A stretch of 64,000 nucleotides of DNA, taken from Methylomonas rhizoryzae (lineage in GTDB: Bacteria; Pseudomonadota; Gammaproteobacteria; Methylococcales; Methylomonadaceae). Of the stretch, positions 56,632 through 64,000 are shown piece by piece. Where the stretch lies: assembly GCF_008632455.1 (NCBI RefSeq), contig NZ_CP043929.1, positions 3,286,001 to 3,350,000 of the forward strand, in the 5' to 3' direction. A program made the translations under genes and the position numbers. The notes beneath the pieces were generated by a model. The model saw nothing but the letters and a program-made list of their open reading frames with translations. It ran no database searches and was not told the origin of the DNA. Each line of letters opens with the position of its first letter. Positions within the stretch are counted from its first letter, which is position 1.

Positions 56632-57076
56632 ATGCCTAAATAAAGTCGCGCGGCAGCCGTCCAAAACACTAATGCGGGGCGATTGCAAGGCCTTCATGAG
56701 TGTTACTGTTAGCCCTCTTTGGCTATTCCTATCTAGTTCTAACACCGTCATTCCGGCGGGGCTTGCCGAAAGCCGAGCTGCAAAGTGCTTGAAGTAGCCG
56801 TCCATGGCATTAGACGACGGCACTGGCGTGCGATGAGGATATTTAACCCCTCGTACCTCTCGTCAGGCCAATGTCGGATTTAAGACAAATTGACGGAATT
56901 AATACCAAATCTGCTCCCGGCCGGCTTTCAAAAACAGGCTGCGTGTCGAGCTTAGCCATCATTAATGTTAAGTTACGATAAAGCCTTGTGTAATCAAACC
57001 GTTATAAAGCCGTAACATGCTTGCATTATTCTGATCGGCATAAAGTAAACCCTAGACACTACCGATTCTTCGAAAA
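56632..57076. other. Non-coding stretch between the island and the first core gene
   Basis: About 445 bp. It holds a short segment (CATTCCGGCGGGGCTTGCC) of the type dispersed as intergenic repeat in many methanotroph chromosomes. No gene with motif or ribosome binding site is seen; a 69-residue frame overlapping the att repeat is rejected. Confidence 0.45.
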
Positions 57077-57577
57077 ATGCCGACATCGAACCAAAACGCT
57101 TCGCTCGACGATAGAAAAAATATCGTATCGATTCGCTTGAGCAACGAAGACCGAATTGCCGTACGTTCCACAGCGGCTCGCTTAATGGTGCGCGAATCCA
57201 AATTGTATCGCTTTGCGGTACACCACTTGCTGGAACGCCTACACCCGTTGCACGACTCCAACTTTAGCGGCAGCGATTTGCTGATGCTGTTTTTGGAATT
57301 TAAAGACGAATTGGCGGAACACCTGGAATTAAAAAAACACCAACTGTTCAAAATCTTTAACGGCCGCATTACGGAACCGCATAAATTCGTTGCCATGGCC
57401 GATATAGAACTATTGCTGATACCCGATCACGCAGTGCGCCAACGTCTGGCATCGATGCCCGATGCACAAGCATTCAAGCATACGGATACCGGCATTTGGC
57501 TAAGAGATTATTTCTGTGCTAAATATCCGAACCAGGCTTGGCGGGAGATTTCGATGCAAGCTGAACCTAACGAATAA
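57077..57577 (+). CDS. Hypothetical protein with ribbon-helix-helix-like N-terminus
   Basis: 166 residues. Residues 15-48 (NIVSIRLSNEDRIAVRSTAARL, with a helix after) resemble a ribbon-helix-helix DNA-binding segment. The rest is helical, basic-acidic and unrecognised. It is the first core gene after the island. No partner toxin is adjacent. Function unknown. Confidence 0.55.
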   Translation: MPTSNQNASLDDRKNIVSIRLSNEDRIAVRSTAARLMVRESKLYRFAVHHLLERLHPLHDSNFSGSDLLMLFLEFKDELAEHLELKKHQLFKIFNGRITEPHKFVAMADIELLLIPDHAVRQRLASMPDAQAFKHTDTGIWLRDYFCAKYPNQAWREISMQAEPNE

Positions 57578-57696
57578 AGGGTTGCCGGATCCGGCACATT
57601 GACGGCTAGCAAGTTTGAGCGGCGGGAAAAGCCAAGTTTGGCGCAACGGAGAGCGCGCTGTTGACTGGTTCGGCAAGCGCAGCCTGACGCCTGCCT

Positions 57697-57996
57697 TCAA
57701 GAAAAGTTGACTATCATCTCTTGCTGGATTTTCCGCACGATATGGTTCAACTTTTCGGATTTAACGTTTAAGTGTTTAAGCGGATCATTTTGAATCAAAA
57801 CGAAATTCCTGATCGTTTCGTCATTCCATGCTCTATGGTTGTCGTGGACCACCCGCAATACGAAATTCAATTTGTTAGCGGCATAAATCACGTCGTCTTC
57901 GTCATCTTCTCCCTGAAAATTCATTAAGCTCTTGATGGCGGTTCTCACTTGCCAAAACGCATTATCGCTATCGGTTTCTTGATTCGCTTGCATCAT
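57697..57996 (-). CDS. Hypothetical protein
   Basis: 99 residues with an acidic stretch (GEDDEDDVIYAANKLN) and a helical remainder, no cysteine, no membrane segment, no recognised family. It starts at one of two adjacent ATG codons. Convergent with the RHH-like gene. Confidence 0.5.
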   Translation of the reverse strand: MMQANQETDSDNAFWQVRTAIKSLMNFQGEDDEDDVIYAANKLNFVLRVVHDNHRAWNDETIRNFVLIQNDPLKHLNVKSEKLNHIVRKIQQEMIVNFS

Positions 57997-58097
57997 GTTG
58001 TCTCCAATTTACTCAAAAACGGTATCAATTCGGTCGGGAGGCAATATCGACCCCAGCGCTTAACCCATCCTTAAAAAATTTCCAAACACCGGCGATC

Positions 58098-59636
58098 TCA
58101 TTTTATGTTAAGCATATGCCGTGCCATTAAGTTACCGGCCTCGACCAAGGGATGAATGACGAAGCGCGCGCCTAGCTCGACTAGCTCCGCGTATTCGTCG
58201 TTGTCGTAGCACAAGGTGCCGATACTGCCTTTGAAGCCCCGGTTTTTTAGCTGGGTAATCGCGGAGCGGCGCGCTCCGAAATCCGGCATGGTTAACATCA
58301 CGCCGCTAATCTTTTCCAGCTGCAAACCGTTCCAAAGTTCGGAATCTTCGGAATCGCCGTAAATCACCCTGCGATTTTGCGCGAGCTGCATTTCCACGAC
58401 GATGGGATCCGCATCCAAGCCCAATACCAATTTGTCCTGCTGGTGCAAAGCCGCATAGGCGGACGTTCCGGTCCGCCCCATGCCGACGACCAACCATTCC
58501 GCCGCACCGAAAGAATTGGGAATACGGTCTATATGGACCAAGCGCTTTTTGTCCTCCAAACGCGTCAAAAAAGGTTCCAATACCGCGAATATCACGTGGG
58601 AATAACGATTGACCGGCGCCGCGATGGCCAACGAACCGGCAACCGCCAAACTGATGATGGAACGCCATTCCGGTGTCAATAAACCCGATTTGACGATGGC
58701 ATCGGTAGTGATTAAGGCGAATTCGCTGTAGGTAGTCAATGCAACGGACGACACGAACGCGGTGCGGGCCCTCAAGCCCGCCAAGATAAACAAGCCGAAA
58801 AACAGCATGCCCTGCAACGGCAGCGTAGCAAGCAGGGCCAGCGCGGCGACGGCTTGCTCTTTATTCGGCAAACCGGTCAAACCGATTTGCAAAAAGAAAG
58901 CGATCAAAAATAGCTCTTTCACCCCCCATAATTTATGGGCAATCTGCTCGGATTTTTCATGACCTCCCAACATCATGCCACTCAACAACGCGCCGATATC
59001 CGCAGAAACATCGAGGTGTTCGGCGAGCACGCCGCCCGCCAAGGCCATGGTCACGCCCAACAGCATTTGCAACTCCGCGTTGCGGCTGACTTGCAGCAGC
59101 AGTCGACCCAGGGGCCGCAGCAGCGGAATCAGCGCCAGCGCCAGCGCCCACAGCGTCGGTTGGCGTCCATCGGTGAAAGCCAACAACCCAATTGCAATCA
59201 AATCCTGCAAAATCAGAATGCTGATCACGTCGCGGCCGTGAAACGACGACAGTTCGCCATTGTCGTCCAACACTTTAATGGCTAAAACGGTGCTGGAGAA
59301 CGCCAAACTGACCCCTAACAGCAATCCACCGCTCATTTGCTCGTCCAGCCAGAAAAATACCAGCGAAGAAATACCGGTAACCAGCAACAAATGCCCGCCG
59401 CCCACGCTGAGCACTTCGCTCCGAATCAAGGTCGCCGGCTTTATTTTCAAGCCGACGCTGAACAACAATAACTGGATGCCGATGTCGGCGATATGCGCCA
59501 ACGCGCTGAATTGACCCCATCCGAAACTGTGTAACAAATATCCGGCAAGCAAATAGCCAACCAACGGCGGCAGCAATATCCTGCTGACCACCAAGCCCAT
59601 CAAATAAGCCGAGCCTATCCACACAAGTTCGATCAT
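58098..59636 (-). CDS. Monovalent cation:proton antiporter (KefB/CPA2 type) with TrkA-N domain
   Basis: 512 residues. The first 370 form about 12 hydrophobic segments of the Na+/H+ exchanger fold (PPLVGYLLAGYLLHSFG; LLFSVGLKIKP; HLDVSADIGALLSGMMLGG). A cytoplasmic Rossmann domain follows (WLVVGMGRTGTSAYAAL; LGLDADP), of the TrkA-N/RCK type that senses nucleotides. It exports K+ or another cation in exchange for protons at the inner membrane. It lacks the glutathione-gated features, so a Kef name is not assigned. Confidence 0.85.
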   Translation of the reverse strand: MIELVWIGSAYLMGLVVSRILLPPLVGYLLAGYLLHSFGWGQFSALAHIADIGIQLLLFSVGLKIKPATLIRSEVLSVGGGHLLLVTGISSLVFFWLDEQMSGGLLLGVSLAFSSTVLAIKVLDDNGELSSFHGRDVISILILQDLIAIGLLAFTDGRQPTLWALALALIPLLRPLGRLLLQVSRNAELQMLLGVTMALAGGVLAEHLDVSADIGALLSGMMLGGHEKSEQIAHKLWGVKELFLIAFFLQIGLTGLPNKEQAVAALALLATLPLQGMLFFGLFILAGLRARTAFVSSVALTTYSEFALITTDAIVKSGLLTPEWRSIISLAVAGSLAIAAPVNRYSHVIFAVLEPFLTRLEDKKRLVHIDRIPNSFGAAEWLVVGMGRTGTSAYAALHQQDKLVLGLDADPIVVEMQLAQNRRVIYGDSEDSELWNGLQLEKISGVMLTMPDFGARRSAITQLKNRGFKGSIGTLCYDNDEYAELVELGARFVIHPLVEAGNLMARHMLNIK

Positions 59637-59845
59637 ATATTCAGTTTATCCTTTCAACCCTGCAGTAAATCGGACAAAACCACGCGCATAGGTTAAGACC
59701 GGTATGTTAGCGATCGATGAATCGACACTATAAATCGCTGCCGACTGCGCCGCATCCGTCCGGAAGGACCGCAGTAAATCCTCGATGATATTGTCATTCC
59801 AGCAAGCGGCCTCGCGTATTTTAAACAGCTGTAATCGTAAAAAAG

Positions 59846-59880
59846 TTAAATCATCCCATACAAAGCCGGGGATGATTTAA
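59846..59880. repeat. 12-bp perfect inverted repeat in a 397-bp gene-free stretch
   Basis: TTAAATCATCCC and GGGATGATTTAA with an 11-base loop, in the otherwise gene-free 59637-60033 region. It has no T-tract on either side and could be a weak terminator or an operator. Nothing else was seen in that stretch. Confidence 0.4.
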
Positions 59881-60033
59881 GCTGATGTCGATAAAACCAA
59901 AGATGCCGGACGAAGGTCCGCGACGAGTAGCGGCTGGCGCACCCGCGAAATCCTACGCTTTAAGGTGCGTTGATTGGCCTAGCACAAATGACCCGACGCG
60001 CAATGCCTTAGCTTGAAAATCCCGCGCCCGTTT

Positions 60034-60690
60034 TTATTCTGAATCCGGGGCTTCGCCGCCGGCTTGCCGGCAGCGGAATCGGCATGCGCAATCCTGTTTG
60101 GCGATGCAAGAGGTTTGCTGCACCGGCCTGTCCAATAGGGTGGCAAGCAAAGCTCGGTCGAACTGACAAAGTGCGGGATACTTTTTCGCCACATCGTGAT
60201 AAACGCAATTTACCGCTTTGATGCCCAAGGTCTCCGGCTCAGCCGCGCTATCGATTTCGGCGTGATAGCCGAGTTTTTGCATAAGCCCGATTAAGGAAAC
60301 CAATCTTTCTTGCGGGGTTTTGCCGGTAAATTGCGGCAGCAAGGTAGCGGCTAATTTGCTACCCAAGTGCCACATCATGTCCTCCAACGCGGCCGGCTCC
60401 ATCCGTTCGGCCAACTCTTCCAGCAGCAGGTTGCAAAACCAGGCGTATTGCTTGGGAAAGTGATTGATCCCCTGCTCCGTCAATACGTAACTGCGGGCCG
60501 GCCGGCCGCCGGTGTTGGTTAAAGCCGCTTCCTTGATCAGTTGCTGTTTTTCCAGACCATCCAAATGCTGTTTCACGGCGTTTCTGGAAATACCCAATTT
60601 TTCGGCCATTTCGTCGATGGACAGGCCTGCGCCGGCATTCAGCAACAGAGTAAGAATTTGTTCTTGGCGCGAGGCCGGCGCTGTTTGCAT
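60034..60690 (-). CDS. HTH regulator with C-terminal cysteine cluster (SufR-like, candidate Fe-S sensor)
   Basis: 218 residues. A winged-helix DNA-binding domain spans about 10-70 (SIDEMAEKLGISRNAVKQHLDGLEK; GRPARSYVLTEQG). The C-terminal part has NCVYHD, ALCQFD, SCIAKQDC, CRFRC, a Cys arrangement that recalls SufR and related Fe-S regulators. It is divergent from a truncated haemoglobin and reductase pair, so it may sense NO or oxygen through a cluster and control them. This is inference. Confidence 0.7.
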   Translation of the reverse strand: MQTAPASRQEQILTLLLNAGAGLSIDEMAEKLGISRNAVKQHLDGLEKQQLIKEAALTNTGGRPARSYVLTEQGINHFPKQYAWFCNLLLEELAERMEPAALEDMMWHLGSKLAATLLPQFTGKTPQERLVSLIGLMQKLGYHAEIDSAAEPETLGIKAVNCVYHDVAKKYPALCQFDRALLATLLDRPVQQTSCIAKQDCACRFRCRQAGGEAPDSE

Positions 60691-60781
60691 CGTTATAAGA
60701 AATTGAATATGAAGGTTGATCGGCTACAGGCTGCGGAGTTTAGCACACCCTTTCGGCAAGGCACGGCAGGCAAAAACGCAC

Positions 60782-60805
60782 TTTTAACATATTTATATTG
60801 TAAAA
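60782..60805. promoter_or_regulatory. Candidate operator between regulator and globin genes
   Basis: TTTTAACATAT and ATATTGTAAAA around two T's: 9 of 11 arm positions are complementary. It lies in the 186-bp divergent intergenic region and could be the site of the adjacent HTH protein. Confidence 0.4.
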
Positions 60806-60876
60806 GTTTATTTTCGAGACTATCCTATTCCCGTCCGATGTCACCATAACCTACAACCTCTGCGGAGATTCCAACC

Positions 60877-61257
60877 ATGACAGACAGCAAACCCTCTCTC
60901 TATCAACAACTTGGCGGCGAAGCCGCGGTCAGCGCAGCGGTCGATATCTTCTACCGCAAAGTGCTCGGCGATTACCGAATCAACCGTTTTTTCGATCACA
61001 CCGACATCGAAAAACAAGCGGCCAAGCAGAAAGCGTTTTTGACCATGGCTTTCGGCGGCCCGGCCAATTACAGCGGCAGCGATATGCGCCAAGCGCATGC
61101 GCATCTGGTACAAAAATTCGGTCTGGACGACAGCCATTTCGACGCGGTCATGGAGCATTTAGCCGCCACTTTGCAAGAATTGAAGGTACCGTCGGAATTG
61201 ATCGTCGAAGCGGCGGCCATTGCCGAAAGCACCCGGAACGATGTGTTAGGACGCTGA
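60877..61257 (+). CDS. Group 1 truncated haemoglobin
   Basis: 126 residues of the GlbN/trHb1 type: SLYQQLGGEAAVSAAVDIFYRKVL, NRFFDHTDIEKQAAKQKAFLTMAFGG and the region RQAHAHLVQKFG with a His likely to be the haem ligand. Such proteins bind oxygen and detoxify nitric oxide. It lies 8 bp upstream of a reductase, with which it may form an NO dioxygenase system. Confidence 0.9.
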   Translation: MTDSKPSLYQQLGGEAAVSAAVDIFYRKVLGDYRINRFFDHTDIEKQAAKQKAFLTMAFGGPANYSGSDMRQAHAHLVQKFGLDDSHFDAVMEHLAATLQELKVPSELIVEAAAIAESTRNDVLGR

Positions 61258-61265
61258 GGTCCGCA

Positions 61266-62240
61266 ATGCCAGCTTACAGCATTACTTTGGGGAATCGGGT
61301 TTTCGCCGGCGCCGCCGGCGAGTCGGTGCTGGAAACCCTGCTGCGGGCCAAGGTGGAGGTAGCGCACGGCTGTCGGCAAGGCGTCTGTCAAAGCTGCATG
61401 ATGCGCAGCCTGGACGGCCCGCCGCCGGTCGAAGCCCAAACCGGGCTGAAAGACGTTCTACGGCAGAACGGGCATTTTCTGTCCTGCATGTGTTACCCGC
61501 AAACCAACATGCAGGTCAGTCTCGGCAACGGCACGGATGTTTACCAGCGAGCAACCGTGTTGGACAAACAGAACTTGAATACGGAAATCCTGCTGCTGAC
61601 GCTAGGTTACGAAACACCGTTCGAATACCGCGCCGGACAATTCGTCAAGCTGCGGCGGCAGGACGGATTGACCCGCAGCTATTCGATAGCCAATCAACGC
61701 GACCATTCGAATAGCGTGAATTTTCATATCCGCCGCCTTGCCGGCGGCCGCTTTAGCGAATGGCTGCATAGGGAAGTCGCTATCGGCGATTCCATGGACA
61801 TCTCCGCCGCGCAAGGTTCATGTTATTACCTGCCGGGTAACACCGCGCAAAATTTGTTGCTGATCGGTACCGGCAGCGGTTTGGCGCCACTGTACGGCAT
61901 CCTGAGGGAAGCCTTGCAGCAAGGTCACCGCGGCCGGATCAGACTTTATCACGGCAGCAGCGAAATCAGCGGTTTGTATTGGATAGACGAAATGCGACGC
62001 TTGGCCCGCGAGCATGCGAACCTCAGTTATACCCCGTGCGTATCGCGCGGCGATGTAAAACCGGGTTTTGCCAAGGGACGGGCCAACGACGTCGCGATGG
62101 CCGAGCTGCCCAACCTTAACGCTTGGCGCGTCTATCTTTGCGGTCACCCCGATATGGTCATGCACAGCAAGCGCCAAGCGTATTTGCAAGGCGCCGGCTT
62201 GCAAGATATTTACAGCGACGCTTTTCATCTCAGTTCCTGA
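61266..62240 (+). CDS. Ferredoxin-NAD(P)H reductase (2Fe-2S, FAD), oxygenase-reductase type
   Basis: 324 residues. The first 90 form a plant-type 2Fe-2S domain (GCRQGVCQSC with a later Cys in FLSCMC), then an FAD domain (RSYSIANQ) and a NAD-binding domain (LLIGTGSGLAPLYGILREAL; VYLCGHPDMV). Order and size are those of the reductase components of soluble methane and phenol monooxygenases. Here the neighbour is a globin, so it is likely the electron donor to it, though an oxygenase partner elsewhere is possible. Confidence 0.85.
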   Translation: MPAYSITLGNRVFAGAAGESVLETLLRAKVEVAHGCRQGVCQSCMMRSLDGPPPVEAQTGLKDVLRQNGHFLSCMCYPQTNMQVSLGNGTDVYQRATVLDKQNLNTEILLLTLGYETPFEYRAGQFVKLRRQDGLTRSYSIANQRDHSNSVNFHIRRLAGGRFSEWLHREVAIGDSMDISAAQGSCYYLPGNTAQNLLLIGTGSGLAPLYGILREALQQGHRGRIRLYHGSSEISGLYWIDEMRRLAREHANLSYTPCVSRGDVKPGFAKGRANDVAMAELPNLNAWRVYLCGHPDMVMHSKRQAYLQGAGLQDIYSDAFHLSS

Positions 62241-62432
62241 AACCGCACGCCTAAGTTGCCGTCGTCCCGGCTGCGAGGGGCAACGCCCGCATAGTCGAAC
62301 GGTTGCCGGTGCTTTATGCAGGTCGATTGACGGACGGCGAATCCGCATGCACATTGAACGCCCCTTGCGCCAACGGCGCAGATGAAGCGCGTCTACACCC
62401 GAAATGCCGCACCCCCTCTGCGTCATCCGCAG

Positions 62433-62465
62433 GCGGCTTGCCGCGATAGCCGGCCGGCAAGCCGC
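62433..62465. terminator. Hairpin between convergent reductase and cytochrome genes
   Basis: GCGGCTTGCC and GGCAAGCCGC pair perfectly over 10 bases with a 13-base loop. It sits in the 269-bp gap between two convergent genes. No T-tract, so terminator function is tentative. Confidence 0.4.
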
Positions 62466-62509
62466 ACTGCGCAACGCCCAAGCAGTCGTTGCTCGGACGC
62501 ATTCGCGGT

Positions 62510-64000
62510 TTACAAGATTTTCAAATATTCCAGCAACGCGGCTTTTTCCTGATCGTTAAGTTTGGTGCCGAACTCGTGGCCGCAGCGGCTGTTGCCGGAT
62601 AGGCGGTCGTTGCAATCCGTGGTTTTATAGGTGTAATCGAATTGGCTTTGTTCGGCGGCCAAACCTACTTTGCTGATGTCGTAGGCCGGGCCGACCTTGA
62701 ACTGGGCCGGGCGTTCGGCGACCGGTTTCAGCAAGTCCTGCAAGGTCGGCACGGAACCGTTGTGCAAATACGGCGCGGCAGCCCAAATGCCTTGCATCAC
62801 CCGCGATTCGTAAGCTAATTTCGGCACTGGCGCGGTAAAGTCGTCCTTGCAGATCGGATCGGTTTGCCAATCTTCCGCCGGCGACGGCATCACCCAGGCG
62901 TTGCTCAACTGATGAAACGCCCCTTTCAAATCGATCACGTCCGGGCTAAGCAACTGGTTTTGCAGTTTTCGTAAACTTTCGACGGCTTTGGGATCCGGCG
63001 CTATGCCCAGTTTACCGTGCAACTTTTCCGCCTTGCGCTTGATGTCGTCTTCCAGTTTAACCACCAACCGCTTCTCGTACTGCAACACCGACGACATCAC
63101 CGCCACGCCCAGTACGTTGAATGCGGCGTCTTGAGCTTTGATCGGTTTTTCGAAGAAGGGAATGAAAGCGCCTTCCATCACCCCGGAATCGACCGTCCAA
63201 GTCAACAGATTGAATTGACGCATGTCGCTGCCGACGTTACACAAAGGCGTCGCCCAGGTTTTCTTCCATGACCGGATCGCCCCCTTGCGAATGCCGTGAC
63301 AACCGGCGCAGCCGCCCTGCTCGGTTTTGCTCGGACTTTCATAAATCGCCTTGCCTTGCGCCGCCAAGGCCTTGTCGACCGACCACGGCCATTTGGGCGG
63401 GCCGATTTTTTTCACCATGTTTTCCAAGCTTTTCAAACCGTCGAAATTGCCGGAATTAACCTTCAGGTAGTCGTAGCCGAGTATTCTCCAGTCGTCTTTT
63501 TGCGGATGAAACTCGGCGAACACGCCCACCACTTCGCCGAAATTGCGCGCCAAGCCCAATATATCGTTACCGTTGTCCGCCAAGCCCGGCCACTGGGTTT
63601 TATCCTGGATAGGCGCGTTCCAGATGAAGGGATAACGCACCGGCGCGTCGGCCAAATGGATGTTGCCCTCTATGACGTACTGATGTTCCGGCGAACCGAT
63701 GTCCAGGCCGGTCAGGCGATTGAAAATCATGCCTACCGCGTCCAAGCGGGCCGGCCCCCAGGGCGCGTCTTTCGGCAAGGCCTTATCCATCAAGGTGCGA
63801 TACGGCACGAACCAATCCTGCAAGGCCTGTTTCAGTTCGGCTTGCTTTTCAGCGTCGGCACCGCTGCCCAGCACGTTTTGCGCGAAATCGGCAAAGGCGG
63901 CCGGGTCGTTGAGTGTCCTGTCCACCACGTTGCGTAACTCGGCGGCAAAGCCCTGAAAATCGGCAATCGCAGGACCGCCGTCAATCCGGTACGGCACGCC
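62510..64000 (-). CDS. c-type cytochrome, RoxA/RoxB-like (5' part missing)
   Basis: At least 495 residues, open at the right edge. It has a haem motif GCAGCHGI, and the ends AAPYLHNGSVPTLQDLL and LNDQEKAALLEYLKIL are typical of di-haem cytochrome c peroxidases and of the related rubber oxygenases RoxA and RoxB. Only one CxxCH is in the visible part; a second would be expected further N-terminal. Likely periplasmic or secreted. The true start is outside the window. Confidence 0.75.
   Translation of the reverse strand, partial: GVPYRIDGGPAIADFQGFAAELRNVVDRTLNDPAAFADFAQNVLGSGADAEKQAELKQALQDWFVPYRTLMDKALPKDAPWGPARLDAVGMIFNRLTGLDIGSPEHQYVIEGNIHLADAPVRYPFIWNAPIQDKTQWPGLADNGNDILGLARNFGEVVGVFAEFHPQKDDWRILGYDYLKVNSGNFDGLKSLENMVKKIGPPKWPWSVDKALAAQGKAIYESPSKTEQGGCAGCHGIRKGAIRSWKKTWATPLCNVGSDMRQFNLLTWTVDSGVMEGAFIPFFEKPIKAQDAAFNVLGVAVMSSVLQYEKRLVVKLEDDIKRKAEKLHGKLGIAPDPKAVESLRKLQNQLLSPDVIDLKGAFHQLSNAWVMPSPAEDWQTDPICKDDFTAPVPKLAYESRVMQGIWAAAPYLHNGSVPTLQDLLKPVAERPAQFKVGPAYDISKVGLAAEQSQFDYTYKTTDCNDRLSGNSRCGHEFGTKLNDQEKAALLEYLKIL

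Noticed and set aside
56614..56823. A 69-codon minus-strand frame overlapping attR
   Set aside because: It covers the terminator and a dispersed intergenic repeat type and has no ribosome binding site or family match.
1..64000. CRISPR array
   Set aside because: No regularly spaced direct repeats were seen; the REP copies are palindromic and irregularly placed.

Overview
The window reads as chromosomal DNA of a gammaproteobacterial (type I) methanotroph of the Methylomonas kind. The main reason is a tetrahydromethanopterin/methanofuran C1 cluster: formaldehyde-activating enzyme (fae), methenyl-H4MPT cyclohydrolase (mch), several ATP-grasp ligases, a CitG-like protein, a HisA-like protein, a TIGR03123-type 'H4MPT-linked' protein, an amino-acid-kinase-fold protein and a pabB. 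A recBD pair, a gltA-sdh operon and a gene with a rubber-oxygenase/di-haem cytochrome signature fit that assignment. The genus is inference; no 16S rRNA or methane monooxygenase gene is present.

Left core region (1-23719). The 3' end of recB and complete recD run rightwards, and a lytic transglycosylase converges on them. Then, on the minus strand, come gltA, a 57-residue DUF1674/SDHAF4-type assembly factor, sdhC, sdhD, sdhA, sdhB and sdhE, packed as one operon. Two adjacent dynamin-like GTPase genes, a lipoprotein and a DUF2959 gene follow. The C1-cofactor cluster occupies 14244-23546, mostly on the minus strand in overlapping genes, and ends beside a tRNA-Ser(UGA).

Genomic island (23706-56615). 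A 48-bp direct repeat containing the 3' end of the tRNA-Ser lies at both ends, and a P4-type tyrosine integrase sits just inside the right copy. The island looks like a decaying defence island. It holds a CAP-protein fragment, a NYN-domain nuclease, three REP-like palindromes around the tail of a RAYT transposase, and a class 1 DISARM locus (drmD, drmMI, three extra small genes, drmA, drmB, drmC). DISARM is visibly broken: drmD lacks its N-terminus and a normal start codon, drmMI has a frameshift, and drmB has a nonsense codon, an IS3-family insertion and a frameshift. Next come an AT-rich YobI-like P-loop NTPase split by an IS5-type element, a UvrD/HelD-like helicase with C-terminal zinc ribbons, a degenerate integrase pair, a 1.7-kb gene-free stretch containing strong RNA-like secondary structure, a Fic protein and the integrase.

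Right core region (56616-64000). Two small hypothetical genes, a KefB-type K+/H+ antiporter, a cysteine-rich HTH regulator divergent from a truncated haemoglobin plus ferredoxin-reductase pair, and a c-type cytochrome gene that runs off the right edge.

The most interesting items are the multiply damaged DISARM locus, the two-gene overlapping module nested inside it, the exact reconstruction of the split NTPase, and the pseudoknot-capable structured region near 52.46-52.67 kb.
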